64,000 bases of DNA from Edaphocola aurantiacus (GCF_019797745.1 NZ_VOSI01000004.1:147318-211317); one strand, 5' to 3'; shown: positions 18,201-27,758, counted from the first letter of the stretch. Program-made: numbers and translations. The notes: generated from the letters alone by a model not told the origin.

Positions 18201-21161
18201 ATTGTTCAGGGTTTTTATCTTCAGGTTATTTAAGGTAAAGTATTTGGTATTGTTTAAAGAGAATATTGGTAAGATATTGGCATTAGGTACATTGTATTGT
18301 AACATTTCTCCGTTACCATTGATTCTGATTGTATTTACCGCACTTGATCCGGTAACGTTAGGGAATTCAACCATTTCGTTATATGGACCGGAACCGGCAA
18401 CAACATTCGCTACCACCGGACCACAGATACCCCATGCCAGGGCATTTTTGAATCCTGTAAAGCTGGTAAAGTTTGTTGCTGAAACTGGGGCACCTGCGTT
18501 GATGGTATAAGTACCACCAGGTAATGCAGAGTTTGCTGCCCAGGTAATTGTGTCATTATTATGTACCGGATCTGTCTGGCCATTAGGACTGGTTACCCAA
18601 ACCACAATATTGCTCGAACCGGCAGGTAATGATACCGTACCCAAAACAATAGTATCCGTTGTATTACCGGTTGGAGAACCTGGAGCCACTAAGTTACCAG
18701 TCCAGTTAAACGCAGTCATAGTAGTACCATTCAACTTCCAGTTTACGGTCATATTGCTCAGGGTATTGGAACCGGCATTACCGATCACCACTTTAACCGG
18801 AGTATTGGTATTGGCACAGTATGTGCCCGCAGGGCTGATGAATGCTACAGATTTACCATCATTGGCACCGGCAGGTAAGAATTCGAATGCTCCAATTGTT
18901 GGTGTTGCAGATCTTGGAATTCCATTAATGTCGGTAGGTACATCTGTAAATACATTGGTACCGGTATTGATCAGTGCAGAAGCCGCCGGAGTCAGGTTAC
19001 CCGTTGCAGGGCTGGTGAACTGCGGTGCAGCATTAGGAGAACCTACTTCCTGTGTAGGGTAGGCCGCCTGGAATGCAGCAAGAGACGCATAGGCTACTCC
19101 ATAGTAGTAAGGTGTTTGTGTACCGGACTGTGTAGAGTTTACATAGATATCATTTTTCTGGTAAGTAGCTGCATAAGTAGTGGAGCTGTGGTAGATACCA
19201 TATTTGGTACCACCATTACCTCCGGTAATATTGATAATATTGTTTTTAAACTCACTGCCTGTATTATAACCTACATACAAACCGTACATAGTACTGGCAG
19301 TAGTAGCCTGTACGGCACTTGCATCTACAGTATTATGATACACTTTAAGAGACGGGCCATAGCAATACAGTAAGTACTGGCTACCGGAGTAACTACCCAG
19401 ATTATATACAATATTATTGGCTACCAGGATAGGAGTAGTTGCAGTATTGTTATAGTGATAGTTATAGATACCGTATAAGGTATTGGTATTGCCAATACCA
19501 GGCGCAGCCATATCATGTACTTTATTGCCAACACACTTCACACCCACACCGTAATAGTAATAGATACCATATGCAGAAGTGGCTGTAGAAACGGTTTTGG
19601 CTGTTCTGTGTATATTGTTGTAACTAATCTCACCACCTTTATTGTATGAGGCTCTGATACCGTAGTAATAGAAATTGGTTACTTCATTGTTTACGATATA
19701 GATACTGTCATTCGGAGCCGTAGAGCTTGATCCGGTAAACGTAATACCGTAGTAACAACCACCGGAAGCATTTGCAGGACCGGCAATAACTTTATTTTTT
19801 CCGAGATAGATACTTCTTACACTCGATGCATTCGTAGCAGAGCTAAGGTTGCTGCCCGAGATAACGATACCATTACCGTTTACAGAAGAGGTACCGGTAA
19901 TAGAAGACATATCCACAGTACATCTCAGGATACTATCCTTCTCTGCTGTTCCGGCAATGTGTATACCCCAGCCGTAAGAGGCATTCAGAGATTTGATATT
20001 TAAGCTGTCAATCGTCAGGTATTTGGTACCATCCATCGATACGATTCTCATGTTCGTAGTAGCGGTTCCGTTAAACTGAATCGTCTCACCATTACCATTT
20101 ATTCTAACTTTATTGGTCGCGCTTGCACCACCGATAGCAGTCAGGTTGAATGTTTCTGTGTATGGTCCGGATCCCGGTACAACATTGATGGTTACCGGTG
20201 CGGTAATGCCACAGTTCAATGCCGCAGCTGCCGCGGTAAAGGTCTGGAAGTTGGTACCACCAGTAGCTAAAGCCGAGTTGATGGTATAGGTACCTGCCAA
20301 TCCGGTAGCCACATTTACCTGCACCGGAGTTGAATATACAGGAGTACCGCCTGAACATACTATCTTACATCTGTACCATGTAGTGACCAGCGGGCTTACA
20401 TTCGTTCCCGGCAAAATACCAGGGGTACCCATACTTGTATAAGTAGTGTTATTAGGTGAACTTTCCCACTCATAGGTCTGACCCGAAGAAATGGTAACAC
20501 CATTAAGAGAAAGGCTTACTGCATTGCCCGGACACACCTGACCCGATGGGCTGGCAACGGTAGTACCGGCAACAGGAGGATTGGTACACGGGGTATTAGA
20601 ACCGATTAAGACCCGGTAGTCATGCGCTTCTCCGTAGGTATAAGAGCCACATGCGTTGGTAGGCGCTGAGTTATACACCACCATTGTGCGCATTCTGCGT
20701 ATACCCGGAGTCGCCGCTGCCGGTACGGTAAAGGAATAAGCACCGGTAGAGCTTACACTGATAGGGCCAAAAGTAGCCACTTGTTCTGTTGTGGCAAAAG
20801 TACCATTGTTATCATAGTCGATCCATACCGTAACATATTCATAAGCGCTACCGTAAGTTGTGGTTACGGTACCATTATATGTCTGGCCCGGGTATAAATC
20901 CGGTACACCCAGTGTCGGGCTGGTTGTGTAATCTGCATAACCATTAATAGGTGCAGTCGCACAGGGAGTATTCATATTGGACAGCGTAGTGGTTGCGCCA
21001 ACAAGCGTAACATCATCAATGTTGTCCCCAGAAGTACAACCGGTTGAGTAGGTGGGTGTACAGGTCGCAGGAGCCTGACTGTACAAGCCTGCCGTCTGGG
21101 ACATAAGAAGGGGAATGAGCAGCGCCCAAATCCTTCCGGAAGATGTGAATTTTACTTTCAT
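15288..21161 (-). CDS. Giant T9SS-exported protein with GEVED, two beta-helix modules, Ig-like, PKD (about 1957 aa)
   Basis: The start is placed at the ATG at 21161 because the peptide from there (MKVKFTSSGRIWALLIPLL...) is a clean signal peptide ending near GLYSQ. The open frame extends 28 codons further up with no signal character. After the signal peptide comes a GEVED-type domain (VTVWIDYDNNGTF and GEAHDYRV motifs). Next is an Ig-like domain, then two beta-helix modules, each followed by a CARDB-like domain (VxIGNxGxN, NGQTDPVHNNDTI). Further Ig-like domains (SLQWEYSTNGTTW, NTLKWYSS), a PKD domain (YEWNFGDGTQVS) and a T9SS sorting domain (IKVYPNPSNGQTIFMEV to the end) complete it. It is predicted to be surface-exposed or released. 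It is closely related to the 2086-residue neighbour, with near-identical stretches that point to recent duplication or gene conversion. Ligand unknown. Confidence 0.88.
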   Translation of the reverse strand: MKVKFTSSGRIWALLIPLLMSQTAGLYSQAPATCTPTYSTGCTSGDNIDDVTLVGATTTLSNMNTPCATAPINGYADYTTSPTLGVPDLYPGQTYNGTVTTTYGSAYEYVTVWIDYDNNGTFATTEQVATFGPISVSSTGAYSFTVPAAATPGIRRMRTMVVYNSAPTNACGSYTYGEAHDYRVLIGSNTPCTNPPVAGTTVASPSGQVCPGNAVSLSLNGVTISSGQTYEWESSPNNTTYTSMGTPGILPGTNVSPLVTTWYRCKIVCSGGTPVYSTPVQVNVATGLAGTYTINSALATGGTNFQTFTAAAAALNCGITAPVTINVVPGSGPYTETFNLTAIGGASATNKVRINGNGETIQFNGTATTNMRIVSMDGTKYLTIDSLNIKSLNASYGWGIHIAGTAEKDSILRCTVDMSSITGTSSVNGNGIVISGSNLSSATNASSVRSIYLGKNKVIAGPANASGGCYYGITFTGSSSTAPNDSIYIVNNEVTNFYYYGIRASYNKGGEISYNNIHRTAKTVSTATSAYGIYYYYGVGVKCVGNKVHDMAAPGIGNTNTLYGIYNYHYNNTATTPILVANNIVYNLGSYSGSQYLLYCYGPSLKVYHNTVDASAVQATTASTMYGLYVGYNTGSEFKNNIINITGGNGGTKYGIYHSSTTYAATYQKNDIYVNSTQSGTQTPYYYGVAYASLAAFQAAYPTQEVGSPNAAPQFTSPATGNLTPAASALINTGTNVFTDVPTDINGIPRSATPTIGAFEFLPAGANDGKSVAFISPAGTYCANTNTPVKVVIGNAGSNTLSNMTVNWKLNGTTMTAFNWTGNLVAPGSPTGNTTDTIVLGTVSLPAGSSNIVVWVTSPNGQTDPVHNNDTITWAANSALPGGTYTINAGAPVSATNFTSFTGFKNALAWGICGPVVANVVAGSGPYNEMVEFPNVTGSSAVNTIRINGNGEMLQYNVPNANILPIFSLNNTKYFTLNNLKIKTLNNTYGWGILLTGDASRDSIVNCEVDLSTITGTSSVNANGIVISGSNTSPTTSAAVTYVNIKNNKVIAGSTAAGGAYYGITFTGNSSTAPNDSINIVGNEVTNFYYYGIRAYYNKGGEISYNNIHRSSKASTATSAYGIYYYYGQGIKCIGNKVHDMAMPGVNNTNILYGIYNYHYNNTPATPNLIANNIMYNLGTYSGTQYLMYIYGPAQNVYHNTIDVTALQSNTGGGTIYGIYYGYNNGCNFKNNIINITGGSTGVKYGFYGSSTSYTADLQKNNVYVNSTQTGAQYPYYYGTAYATLAAFQAAYPTQEVGSPSVDPQFISSTTGDLSPLNVAVMTAGNNLLADVPTDINGAARATTPTIGAFEFSVSGTNNARALSLLKPTGNYCSGTQPVEVMIGNVGTNNINTLQINWSVNGVTQTPVPYSSLLVPIGTASGQSFDTVLLGNANLNPGNNAIKAWTSIPNGQPDPYPANDTAKITAVPASFSVTGSMATICANDTSVLSLSPGYGYAPGSLQWEYSTNGTTWTAIPNTDTVVYKATGISTATQYRVRILSGGNGCISPSFTLNVNYVAPPTVVSAQSCSPTALTLSATPGSGNTLKWYSSATSNTVLATTSSYTTPTLYATTTYYVVAVTSTGCASVRTPVNAYIHILPPANLGPDFDTCTLNAAAFTIDPGTQHPGATYLWDDNSTGSSRSITQSGTYYVTVTDTNTCFKSDTVNVIVNPRPIVDLDAGGTGFCVGATKVLDAGPDGENGGNYYWTNGATSRTITATAAGTYIVFVTSAEGCLTSDTVTLTQAGYAPTATGILALANSPMGFTFSAVNAQNVVGYEWNFGDGTQVSNQPTPSHTYAAGGYYTIKVKLFSVCADITDSSTVYILGTGTNDINITKDAIKVYPNPSNGQTIFMEVADRIRIKDVVVLNNLGQEVYRTAYNNSASKYQLNLPAHLSSGMYQLHINTSEGTTVRKIELMK
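17106..18515 (-). repeat. Beta-helix module, copy 2 of 5
   Basis: The second module of the 15288-21161 gene, from GTYTINAGAP to PTIGAFEF. It is very close to the 23316-24722 copy: both contain KNKVIAGST, GNKVHDMAMPGVNNTNILY and YLMYIYGPAQNVYHNTID. Confidence 0.85.
18889..20294 (-). repeat. Beta-helix module, copy 3 of 5
   Basis: The first module of the 15288-21161 gene, from GTYTINSALATGG to PTIGAFEF. It shares the order of elements with copy 2 but is less similar to it than copy 2 is to copy 4 in the neighbouring gene. Confidence 0.8.
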
Positions 21162-21430
21162 ACGATAAATATTAAAAAAAATAATCCTTTTTATAAAAAG
21201 GTCAACGAATGTATAGTTTTTGAATAGGAAAGTGAAATTTCGCATAGCTACCTGTCGTGATTTAAGATAGATATGGTGTTAAATTATATTTATTATATAT
21301 TCGCTTAAATATTATGTTTTTTAAAAAGTATTGATTAGCAATGAAATGATGCTTTTAGCAATAATGTGAATTAAATGTAATGAAAATGTTAAAATTATCA
21401 TAAAATAATAATATGATATAAGATTATGGC
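21162..21430. other. AT-rich spacer between two giant genes
   Basis: A very AT-rich stretch upstream of the gene starting at 21161. I see no gene, tRNA or convincing TAnnTTTG promoter element. It must hold the promoter of that gene because the upstream gene ends in a strong terminator at 21431-21488. Confidence 0.5.
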
Positions 21431-21488
21431 TATTTACTGATAATAAGAAAGCCCCCGTAACCGGGGGCTTTCTTATTATCAGTAAATA
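21431..21488 (-). terminator. Very long palindromic terminator (27-bp perfect stem, 4-nt loop)
   Basis: Left arm 21431-21457 and right arm 21462-21488 are exact reverse complements around a TAAC loop. The core is GCCCCCG/CGGGGGC, and the arms extend through AAGAAA/TTTCTT into AT-rich sequence. It lies 10 bp past the stop codon at 21498. Confidence 0.85.
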
Positions 21489-21497
21489 TATCAGGAA

Positions 21498-24400
21498 TTA
21501 CTTCAGCAGTTCGAGTTTACGAACAGTATTCCCTTTGTTGGTATTGATATTTAACTGGTACATTCCTGAGCTTAAATATGCCGGCAGGTCCAGTCTGTAC
21601 TTATTGTCCGAGGTGCTTACCGGTGTGCGGTATACTTCCTGGCCCAATGTGTTGTACACAACTATTTCATTGATCTTAACAGGGTCAGTCACTTCAAGGA
21701 ATACGCTTTGTCCGTTTGTCGGATTAGGGTATACTTTAATGGCCTCTTTCGCAAGATTGACATCCTTGGTTCCGGTACCTAATATATATACCGTAGAGCT
21801 GTCTGAGATATCCGCACAAGTACTGAACAGTTTTAATCTGATGGTATAATAACCACCGGCAGTATAATGATGCGTCGGGTTGGCTTGTGTGCTTACTGCG
21901 CTGCCATCACCGAAATCCCATTCATATGCGGTAACATTCTGTGCATTCACTGCGGAGAAGGTGAAGCCGGTAGGCCCATTGGCTAATGCCAGTATACCAG
22001 TCGCAGTAGGTGCATATCCGTCCTGTGTTACGGTTACTGTATCTACCGTCAGACATCCTGCATTGCTCGTTACATACACTATATAGGTACCCGGGTTAGC
22101 TATAGTGATGGTGCGGCTTGTAGCACCGGTAGTCCAGTAGTAGTTACCACCGTTTTCACCACCAGGACCGGCGTCCAGCACTTTAGTAGCACCGATACAG
22201 AAGCCTGTTCCGTCTGCTGCCAGATCTACAACCGGTCTGGGGCTGATGGATACATTAACGGTATCAGAATTAGAACAACCATTAGTATCTGTTACGGTAA
22301 CATAATAAGTACCTGATACATGTACATTACGTATGCTTGCGGTACTGTTATCATCCCAGAGGTATGTAGCACCAGGATGCTGTACACCAGGATCAATTGT
22401 AAACACAGCTGCATTTGTAGTACAGGTATCGAAGTCTGGTCCGAAGTTAACAGGCGGTAATACATGGATCACTGCATTAACCGGTGTTTTTACACTGGCA
22501 CATCCAGTCGGGGTAACAGCCACTGCATAGTAGGTTGCAGTTACACCAACATAAGGGAGGTTGAGCGTGTCATTGGTCAGCAGGACAGTGTTGGTTGTGG
22601 TACTGTTGTACCATCTGATAAAATTGGCGGGGCCTGTAGATGCAGTCAGCATCAGCGCTCCCGGCGCACAACTCTCGTCACCCACTACCGTAGGAGGTGC
22701 TACATAAGTAACATTTATCGTTGTTGTCGGAGAGGTACAGTTATTGCCGCCTGTAAGAATACGCACCCTGTATTGGGTATTGGCACCAATGTTGGTAACC
22801 AGGTAATTTACGGTATCAGAGTTGGCAATTGAAGTCCAGTTAATACCATCGGTAGAGGATTGCCATTCCAAAGCATTGTCAGCATAGCCGTAACCAGGAG
22901 ACAAAGACAGGATAGATGTGTCGTTGGCACAGATCGTAGCCTTACTCGCGGTAACAGTAAATGTTGCCGGGCTGGTATGCGTTGTGGTGGTATCATTAGC
23001 CGGCTGGCTGTCTGGTAATCCGTTTGGAGCCGAGGTCCATGCCTTCACCTGGTTAGTACCCGCGTTAAAGGTTGCATTGCCCAGCAATACCGTATCGAAG
23101 CTCTGGCCTGGAGTAACGCCGACCGGCACCAGCTGGCTGTTATAGGCAACTGGTGTCTGCAATACGCCGTTTATACTCCAGTTGATCTGAAGGCTATTGA
23201 TATTGTTTGTACCCACATTACCGATCATTACTTCAACCGGTTGTGTACCGGAACAGTAATTGCCGGAAGGATTGATCAGGCTCAGGGCTCTGGCATTGTT
23301 TGTACCCGATATGGAGAATTCGAATGCACCAATGGTCGGAGTTGCAGAGCGTACGGCACCGTTAATATCGGTAGGTACATCAGTCTGTAAGTTATTACCC
23401 GCAGTCATTACCGCAATATTCAGCGGAGACAGATCTCCTGTAGTAGGTGAAATAAACTGTGGATTTACACTTGGAGAACCTACTTCCTGTGCCGGATATG
23501 CTGCCTGGAAAGCTGCCAGGGTTGCATAAGCAGTACCAAAGTAATATGGATACTGTGCACCGGTTTGTGTAGAGTTCATGTAAACATTGTTTTTCTGCAA
23601 ATCAGCAGCATAGGTTGTGGAGGAACCATAGAAACCGTATTTAATTCCGGTACTGCCACCCGTCATGCTGATTATATTGTTTCTGAAATTACATCCGGTA
23701 TTATAACCAAAATAAATTCCGTACATCGTACCACCGCCATTAGACTGAATGGCACTGGCATCTATCGTATTATGATAAACATTCTGAGCAGGTCCGTATA
23801 TATACATTAAGTATTGCGTTCCGGAATAAGTGCCCAGGTTATACAGGATGTTATTGGCGATCAGGTTCGGAGTAGTAGCAGGGTTGTTGTAGTGATAATT
23901 ATAAATACCATACAGGATATTGGTATTATTCACACCAGGCATGGCCATATCATGTACCTTGTTACCGATACACTTAATACCCTGACCATAATAGTAATAA
24001 ATACCATATGCCGAAGTATTGGTATTGGCTTTGCTGGAACGATGAACGTTATTATAACTGATCTCTCCACCCCTGTTGTATGAAGCCCTGATACCATAGT
24101 AATAGAAGTTTGTTACTTCATTACCTACAATGTAGATGCTGTCATTCGGAGCAGTAGAGCTTACTCCGCTAAAGGTAATAGCATAGTATGCACCACCGGC
24201 TCCTGTACTACCTGCGATCACTTTGTTGTTCTTTATGTACAAGTGTGTAACATTACAGGAAGTAGTCGGAGAGGTATTGGATCCGGAAACGGCAATACCA
24301 CTGGCATTTACAGAACTGGTACCTGTAATAGTCGACAGATCTACTTCACAATTGACTATACTGTCACGACTAGCATCGCCTGTCACAAATACACCCCAGC

Positions 24401-27400
24401 CATAAGTATTGTTCAGGGTTTTGATCTTAAGATTGTTCAGCGTGAAGTATTTCGTACCGTTCAGACCAACGATCACATGGTTACCAAGGCCCGTTGAGTT
24501 AAACTGGATTGTTTCTCCGTTACCGTTCACACGCACCGTATTTACCGCACTTGATCCCGGAATATTAGGAAACTCCACGGTTTCATTATACGGTCCAGAA
24601 CCGGATACCACATTAGCCACTACCGGTCCGCAGATACCCGCGTTCAATGCAGTTGCGAAAGCACCGAAACTGTTGAAGTTTGTACCCGCAGTAGGTGCCG
24701 CACTGTTGATCGTATAAGTGCCTGCACTGAGAGAGGATAATCCCGACCAGAAAATCGTGTCATTGGCATGGTTAGGGTCCGTAGCGTTATTCGGATTAGA
24801 GGTCCAAACCACAATATTATTCTGACCTGCAGGCAGGGTGACATTACCTAAGGTAATTGTATCAATGCTCTGGCCTGTAGGAGATCCCGGAGCCGTCAAT
24901 GGACCTGTATAGCTGAACGGAGTCATGGTTGTACCATTTACCTTCCAGTTTACCTGCATGGTATTGAGCACATTAGCCCCGCCATTGCCGATAATTACCT
25001 GAACAGGTAAAGTCGTATTGGCACAGAAAGTAGACGCAGGGCTTAAGTAAGCTACTGCTTTCGCATCATTATTGCCGGATGGGATAAATTCAAATGCACC
25101 GATTGTTGGCACCGTACTTCTTGGTAAGCCATTAATATCGGTAGGCACATCGGTGAATACATTCGTTCCGTTGTTGATGATCGCGGAAGATGCCGGACTT
25201 AAGTCGCCTGCAGCAGCATTGGCAAACATCGGATCTGCAGAAGGAGAGCCCACTTCCTGAGTCGGGTAAGCCGCCTGGAATGCCGCAAGGCTTGCATATG
25301 CTGTACCGTAATAATATGGTGTCTGTGCACCGGACTGCGTTGTGTTGAAGTACACATTGTTCTTCTGCAGGTTTGCAGGTGTACTGGCAGTGCTCACATA
25401 AATACCATATTTGGTACCATTATTGCCACCGGTAAAGTTTACAATGTTGTTTTTAACTTCAGAACCGGTATTAGTCGTAAGGTAGATCGCATAAATGGCA
25501 CTTGTAGACGTACCCTGGGCTGCGCTTACATCGACTGTATTGTGGTACACCTTAGTCGCAGGACCGGTTGCCTGAAGCAGGTACTGTATGCCACCGTAGT
25601 TACCCAGGTTATACAAGACATTGTTTGCAATTATAATAGGAGTAGCCGCTGTATTATTATAATGGTAGTTATACATTGCATAGAATGTGCTGGTCGAGGT
25701 TACGCCAGGGGCCGCCATATCGTGGATCTTGTTCCCGATAGTGCGGATACCGATACAATAGTATGAGTATATACCATAAGCAGTTGTTCCGATTGCAGTT
25801 TTGTTGCTGCGGTGTATATTATTATAGTTTAAACTACCACCGTTTACATAAGTATATCGTATACCATAGTAATAGAAGTTAGAGACCTCATTACCTACGA
25901 TGGAGATACTGTCGTTTGGAGTAGTAGAACTCACACCACTGAAGGTAATACCATAGTATGCACCACCGGAACCGGCATTAGCGCCTGCGATAACATTATT
26001 ATTACCGATATACAGATGGGTTACATTACTGGCAGTAGTTGCAGAGGTTGATGATCCTGAGATAACAATACCATTGGCATTTACAGAAGAGGTACCTGTG
26101 ATAGCAGAGAGATTGATCTCACAGTTCACGATACTGTCTCTCATCGCATTGCCGGTAATATGTACACCCCAGCCATAAGTATTATTCAGTGATTTGATCT
26201 TAAGATTGTTGATCGTGAAGTACTTTGTTCCGTCCAGGGTCACGATCCTGTAGTTTGTAGTACTGGTAGGGTTGAACTGAATCGATTCTCCGTTACCATT
26301 AATACGCACTCTGTTGATCGCACTGGAACCATCAATATTGCCAAAGGATACAGTTTCATTATAAGGGCCGGAACCCGCTACAACATTAGCCACAACAGGG
26401 CCGCAGACCCCGAGTGTATTGAGGGCCGTAGCAAAATCATTAAAATTGGTAAAGTTTGTACCACCAGTGGCCGCACCACTGTTAATAGTATAGGTACCGG
26501 CCAGTTTAGTCGTTAAACTGATCTGGAAAGTATCATTGCCGTGAGCCGTATCATTCTGATTATTGGGTAGGGAAGTCCACGCTTTAACCTGGTAAGTGCC
26601 CGGGCCAAAGTTGTAGGTGCCTAAGTTTACATTAAGCTGACTGGTTGGAGTGGTAATGGTATCCAGGTTTACCTGGTACCAGTTATTCGTCTGCAACACA
26701 CCGTTTACAGACCAGGCCACTTTTACAGAATCCACGAAATTATTACCGAAGTTCATAATGCGTGCTGTAATCATTTGTCCACCGGGGCAGGCGCCATTTA
26801 CCAGGCTGGGGAAGCCGATCACACCAGTATTGTTTGGAATGCTGGATACAGGGTTCAGTAATGTAATGATTACAGATCCATGTCCGGTTCCCAGACCAGC
26901 TGTATTTACCTGGTTGTTGCCGGAGTTGTAAGAACCGCCACCACCGCCGACTTCGGCAGCTCCGGTAGAAGATCCTGCACCGCCACCACCGCTGTAGCCA
27001 CCACCGCCGCCACCGCGACGGTTATCCCAGGAGTTGGCGCCACCACCGCCTCCGAATCCGCCCCATCCGCCGGATGTAGTTGCGGCAGTACCGCCCATAC
27101 CTCCATTCAGGAAAGCGTATCCGCCGGGATCACCAGCAGTAACACCGCCATCGCCGGAGAAGCCACCGCCACCGCCGGCATTGTTGATGCCACCACCACC
27201 CCCACCACTGGTACCGGCTGCGCCATTGCCGCTACCGGCACCAGGATTACCTGAGGTTGCAGTTGATGCATCCGCTGTAGCGACCAGTGCAGCATTGCCA
27301 TTAGCACCACCACCGCCACCGGCAATGATCATAGGTACATTACCGCTTGTCTTGACAACGAAAGAACCGCCGCCGCCGCCAAATTGCTGTGTTCCGCTAG

Positions 27401-27758
27401 CCACACAGCATCCGCCTTGCTGACCAACCAGGATCTTGAGCTGATCCGCTGCAATAAGGTTAAACTCGCCACTCATATAGGCACCGCGGCCCGCATTCGT
27501 GCCGTAGCCTTTTGCTCCGTATACCTCTATCTTATAGAGACCGGAGACGGGCACACTCCAATTTTGAATACCACCAGTTACGGTAACCATGCCTGCCTGG
27601 GGAGTAGCAGCATAGGCTGTGGTTACCTGGGCCTGGGTGGGGCCGTTGGTACCGGTTGCGCCGGCATTAGTAAAGGTGTACGTCTGGGCAAAGCCTTGTG
27701 TGATGCACATCATGGCGGCCAGAAGAGCCAACTTTACTTTCGCAGTAAATTTCATCAT
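21498..27758 (-). CDS. Giant T9SS-exported protein with glycine-rich N-terminal domain and two beta-helix modules (2086 aa)
   Basis: A protein of 2086 residues with a signal peptide (MMKFTAKVKLALLAAMM..., cleavage near GFAQ). Residues 40-300 form a glycine-rich domain: YKIEVYGAKGYG, KILVGQQGG, then many GGGGG runs ending GGGGGSYNSGNNQ. It resembles the glycine-rich domains found beside receptor-type and bacterial surface proteins. Next come a CARDB-like domain, two beta-helix modules (codon blocks 25086-26498 and 23316-24722) each with a CARDB-like follower, Ig-like domains, a PKD domain (YEWDFGDGSAVS) and a type A T9SS sorting domain (IKVYPNPTNGQSVFLEV to the end). It is predicted to be displayed on the cell surface. 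From about residue 400 on it is a close paralogue of the 15288-21161 protein, but the N-terminal domain differs, so the family varies at its exposed tip. Confidence 0.88.
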   Translation of the reverse strand: MMKFTAKVKLALLAAMMCITQGFAQTYTFTNAGATGTNGPTQAQVTTAYAATPQAGMVTVTGGIQNWSVPVSGLYKIEVYGAKGYGTNAGRGAYMSGEFNLIAADQLKILVGQQGGCCVASGTQQFGGGGGSFVVKTSGNVPMIIAGGGGGANGNAALVATADASTATSGNPGAGSGNGAAGTSGGGGGGINNAGGGGGFSGDGGVTAGDPGGYAFLNGGMGGTAATTSGGWGGFGGGGGANSWDNRRGGGGGGYSGGGGAGSSTGAAEVGGGGGSYNSGNNQVNTAGLGTGHGSVIITLLNPVSSIPNNTGVIGFPSLVNGACPGGQMITARIMNFGNNFVDSVKVAWSVNGVLQTNNWYQVNLDTITTPTSQLNVNLGTYNFGPGTYQVKAWTSLPNNQNDTAHGNDTFQISLTTKLAGTYTINSGAATGGTNFTNFNDFATALNTLGVCGPVVANVVAGSGPYNETVSFGNIDGSSAINRVRINGNGESIQFNPTSTTNYRIVTLDGTKYFTINNLKIKSLNNTYGWGVHITGNAMRDSIVNCEINLSAITGTSSVNANGIVISGSSTSATTASNVTHLYIGNNNVIAGANAGSGGAYYGITFSGVSSTTPNDSISIVGNEVSNFYYYGIRYTYVNGGSLNYNNIHRSNKTAIGTTAYGIYSYYCIGIRTIGNKIHDMAAPGVTSTSTFYAMYNYHYNNTAATPIIIANNVLYNLGNYGGIQYLLQATGPATKVYHNTVDVSAAQGTSTSAIYAIYLTTNTGSEVKNNIVNFTGGNNGTKYGIYVSTASTPANLQKNNVYFNTTQSGAQTPYYYGTAYASLAAFQAAYPTQEVGSPSADPMFANAAAGDLSPASSAIINNGTNVFTDVPTDINGLPRSTVPTIGAFEFIPSGNNDAKAVAYLSPASTFCANTTLPVQVIIGNGGANVLNTMQVNWKVNGTTMTPFSYTGPLTAPGSPTGQSIDTITLGNVTLPAGQNNIVVWTSNPNNATDPNHANDTIFWSGLSSLSAGTYTINSAAPTAGTNFNSFGAFATALNAGICGPVVANVVSGSGPYNETVEFPNIPGSSAVNTVRVNGNGETIQFNSTGLGNHVIVGLNGTKYFTLNNLKIKTLNNTYGWGVFVTGDASRDSIVNCEVDLSTITGTSSVNASGIAVSGSNTSPTTSCNVTHLYIKNNKVIAGSTGAGGAYYAITFSGVSSTAPNDSIYIVGNEVTNFYYYGIRASYNRGGEISYNNVHRSSKANTNTSAYGIYYYYGQGIKCIGNKVHDMAMPGVNNTNILYGIYNYHYNNPATTPNLIANNILYNLGTYSGTQYLMYIYGPAQNVYHNTIDASAIQSNGGGTMYGIYFGYNTGCNFRNNIISMTGGSTGIKYGFYGSSTTYAADLQKNNVYMNSTQTGAQYPYYFGTAYATLAAFQAAYPAQEVGSPSVNPQFISPTTGDLSPLNIAVMTAGNNLQTDVPTDINGAVRSATPTIGAFEFSISGTNNARALSLINPSGNYCSGTQPVEVMIGNVGTNNINSLQINWSINGVLQTPVAYNSQLVPVGVTPGQSFDTVLLGNATFNAGTNQVKAWTSAPNGLPDSQPANDTTTTHTSPATFTVTASKATICANDTSILSLSPGYGYADNALEWQSSTDGINWTSIANSDTVNYLVTNIGANTQYRVRILTGGNNCTSPTTTINVTYVAPPTVVGDESCAPGALMLTASTGPANFIRWYNSTTTNTVLLTNDTLNLPYVGVTATYYAVAVTPTGCASVKTPVNAVIHVLPPVNFGPDFDTCTTNAAVFTIDPGVQHPGATYLWDDNSTASIRNVHVSGTYYVTVTDTNGCSNSDTVNVSISPRPVVDLAADGTGFCIGATKVLDAGPGGENGGNYYWTTGATSRTITIANPGTYIVYVTSNAGCLTVDTVTVTQDGYAPTATGILALANGPTGFTFSAVNAQNVTAYEWDFGDGSAVSTQANPTHHYTAGGYYTIRLKLFSTCADISDSSTVYILGTGTKDVNLAKEAIKVYPNPTNGQSVFLEVTDPVKINEIVVYNTLGQEVYRTPVSTSDNKYRLDLPAYLSSGMYQLNINTNKGNTVRKLELLK
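23316..24722 (-). repeat. Beta-helix module, copy 4 of 5
   Basis: The second module of the 2086-residue protein, from GTYTINSAAPTAG to PTIGAFEF. It is the closest relative of the 17106-18515 copy in the neighbouring gene. Confidence 0.85.
25086..26498 (-). repeat. Beta-helix module, copy 5 of 5
   Basis: The first module of the 2086-residue protein, from GTYTINSGAATGG to PTIGAFEF. It keeps the same order of elements but has diverged from copy 4. Confidence 0.8.

Noticed and set aside
26880..27423. Open frames rich in Pro, Ala and Gly on both strands near the start of the 2086-residue gene
   Set aside because: They are other-frame readings of the GGN-rich glycine domain; the real gene has signal peptide, domains and sorting signal.
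15288..27758. Possible CRISPR array or transposon because of the many direct repeats
   Set aside because: The repeats are 1.4 kb coding modules in frame within long genes. There are no short regular repeats with spacers and no transposase.
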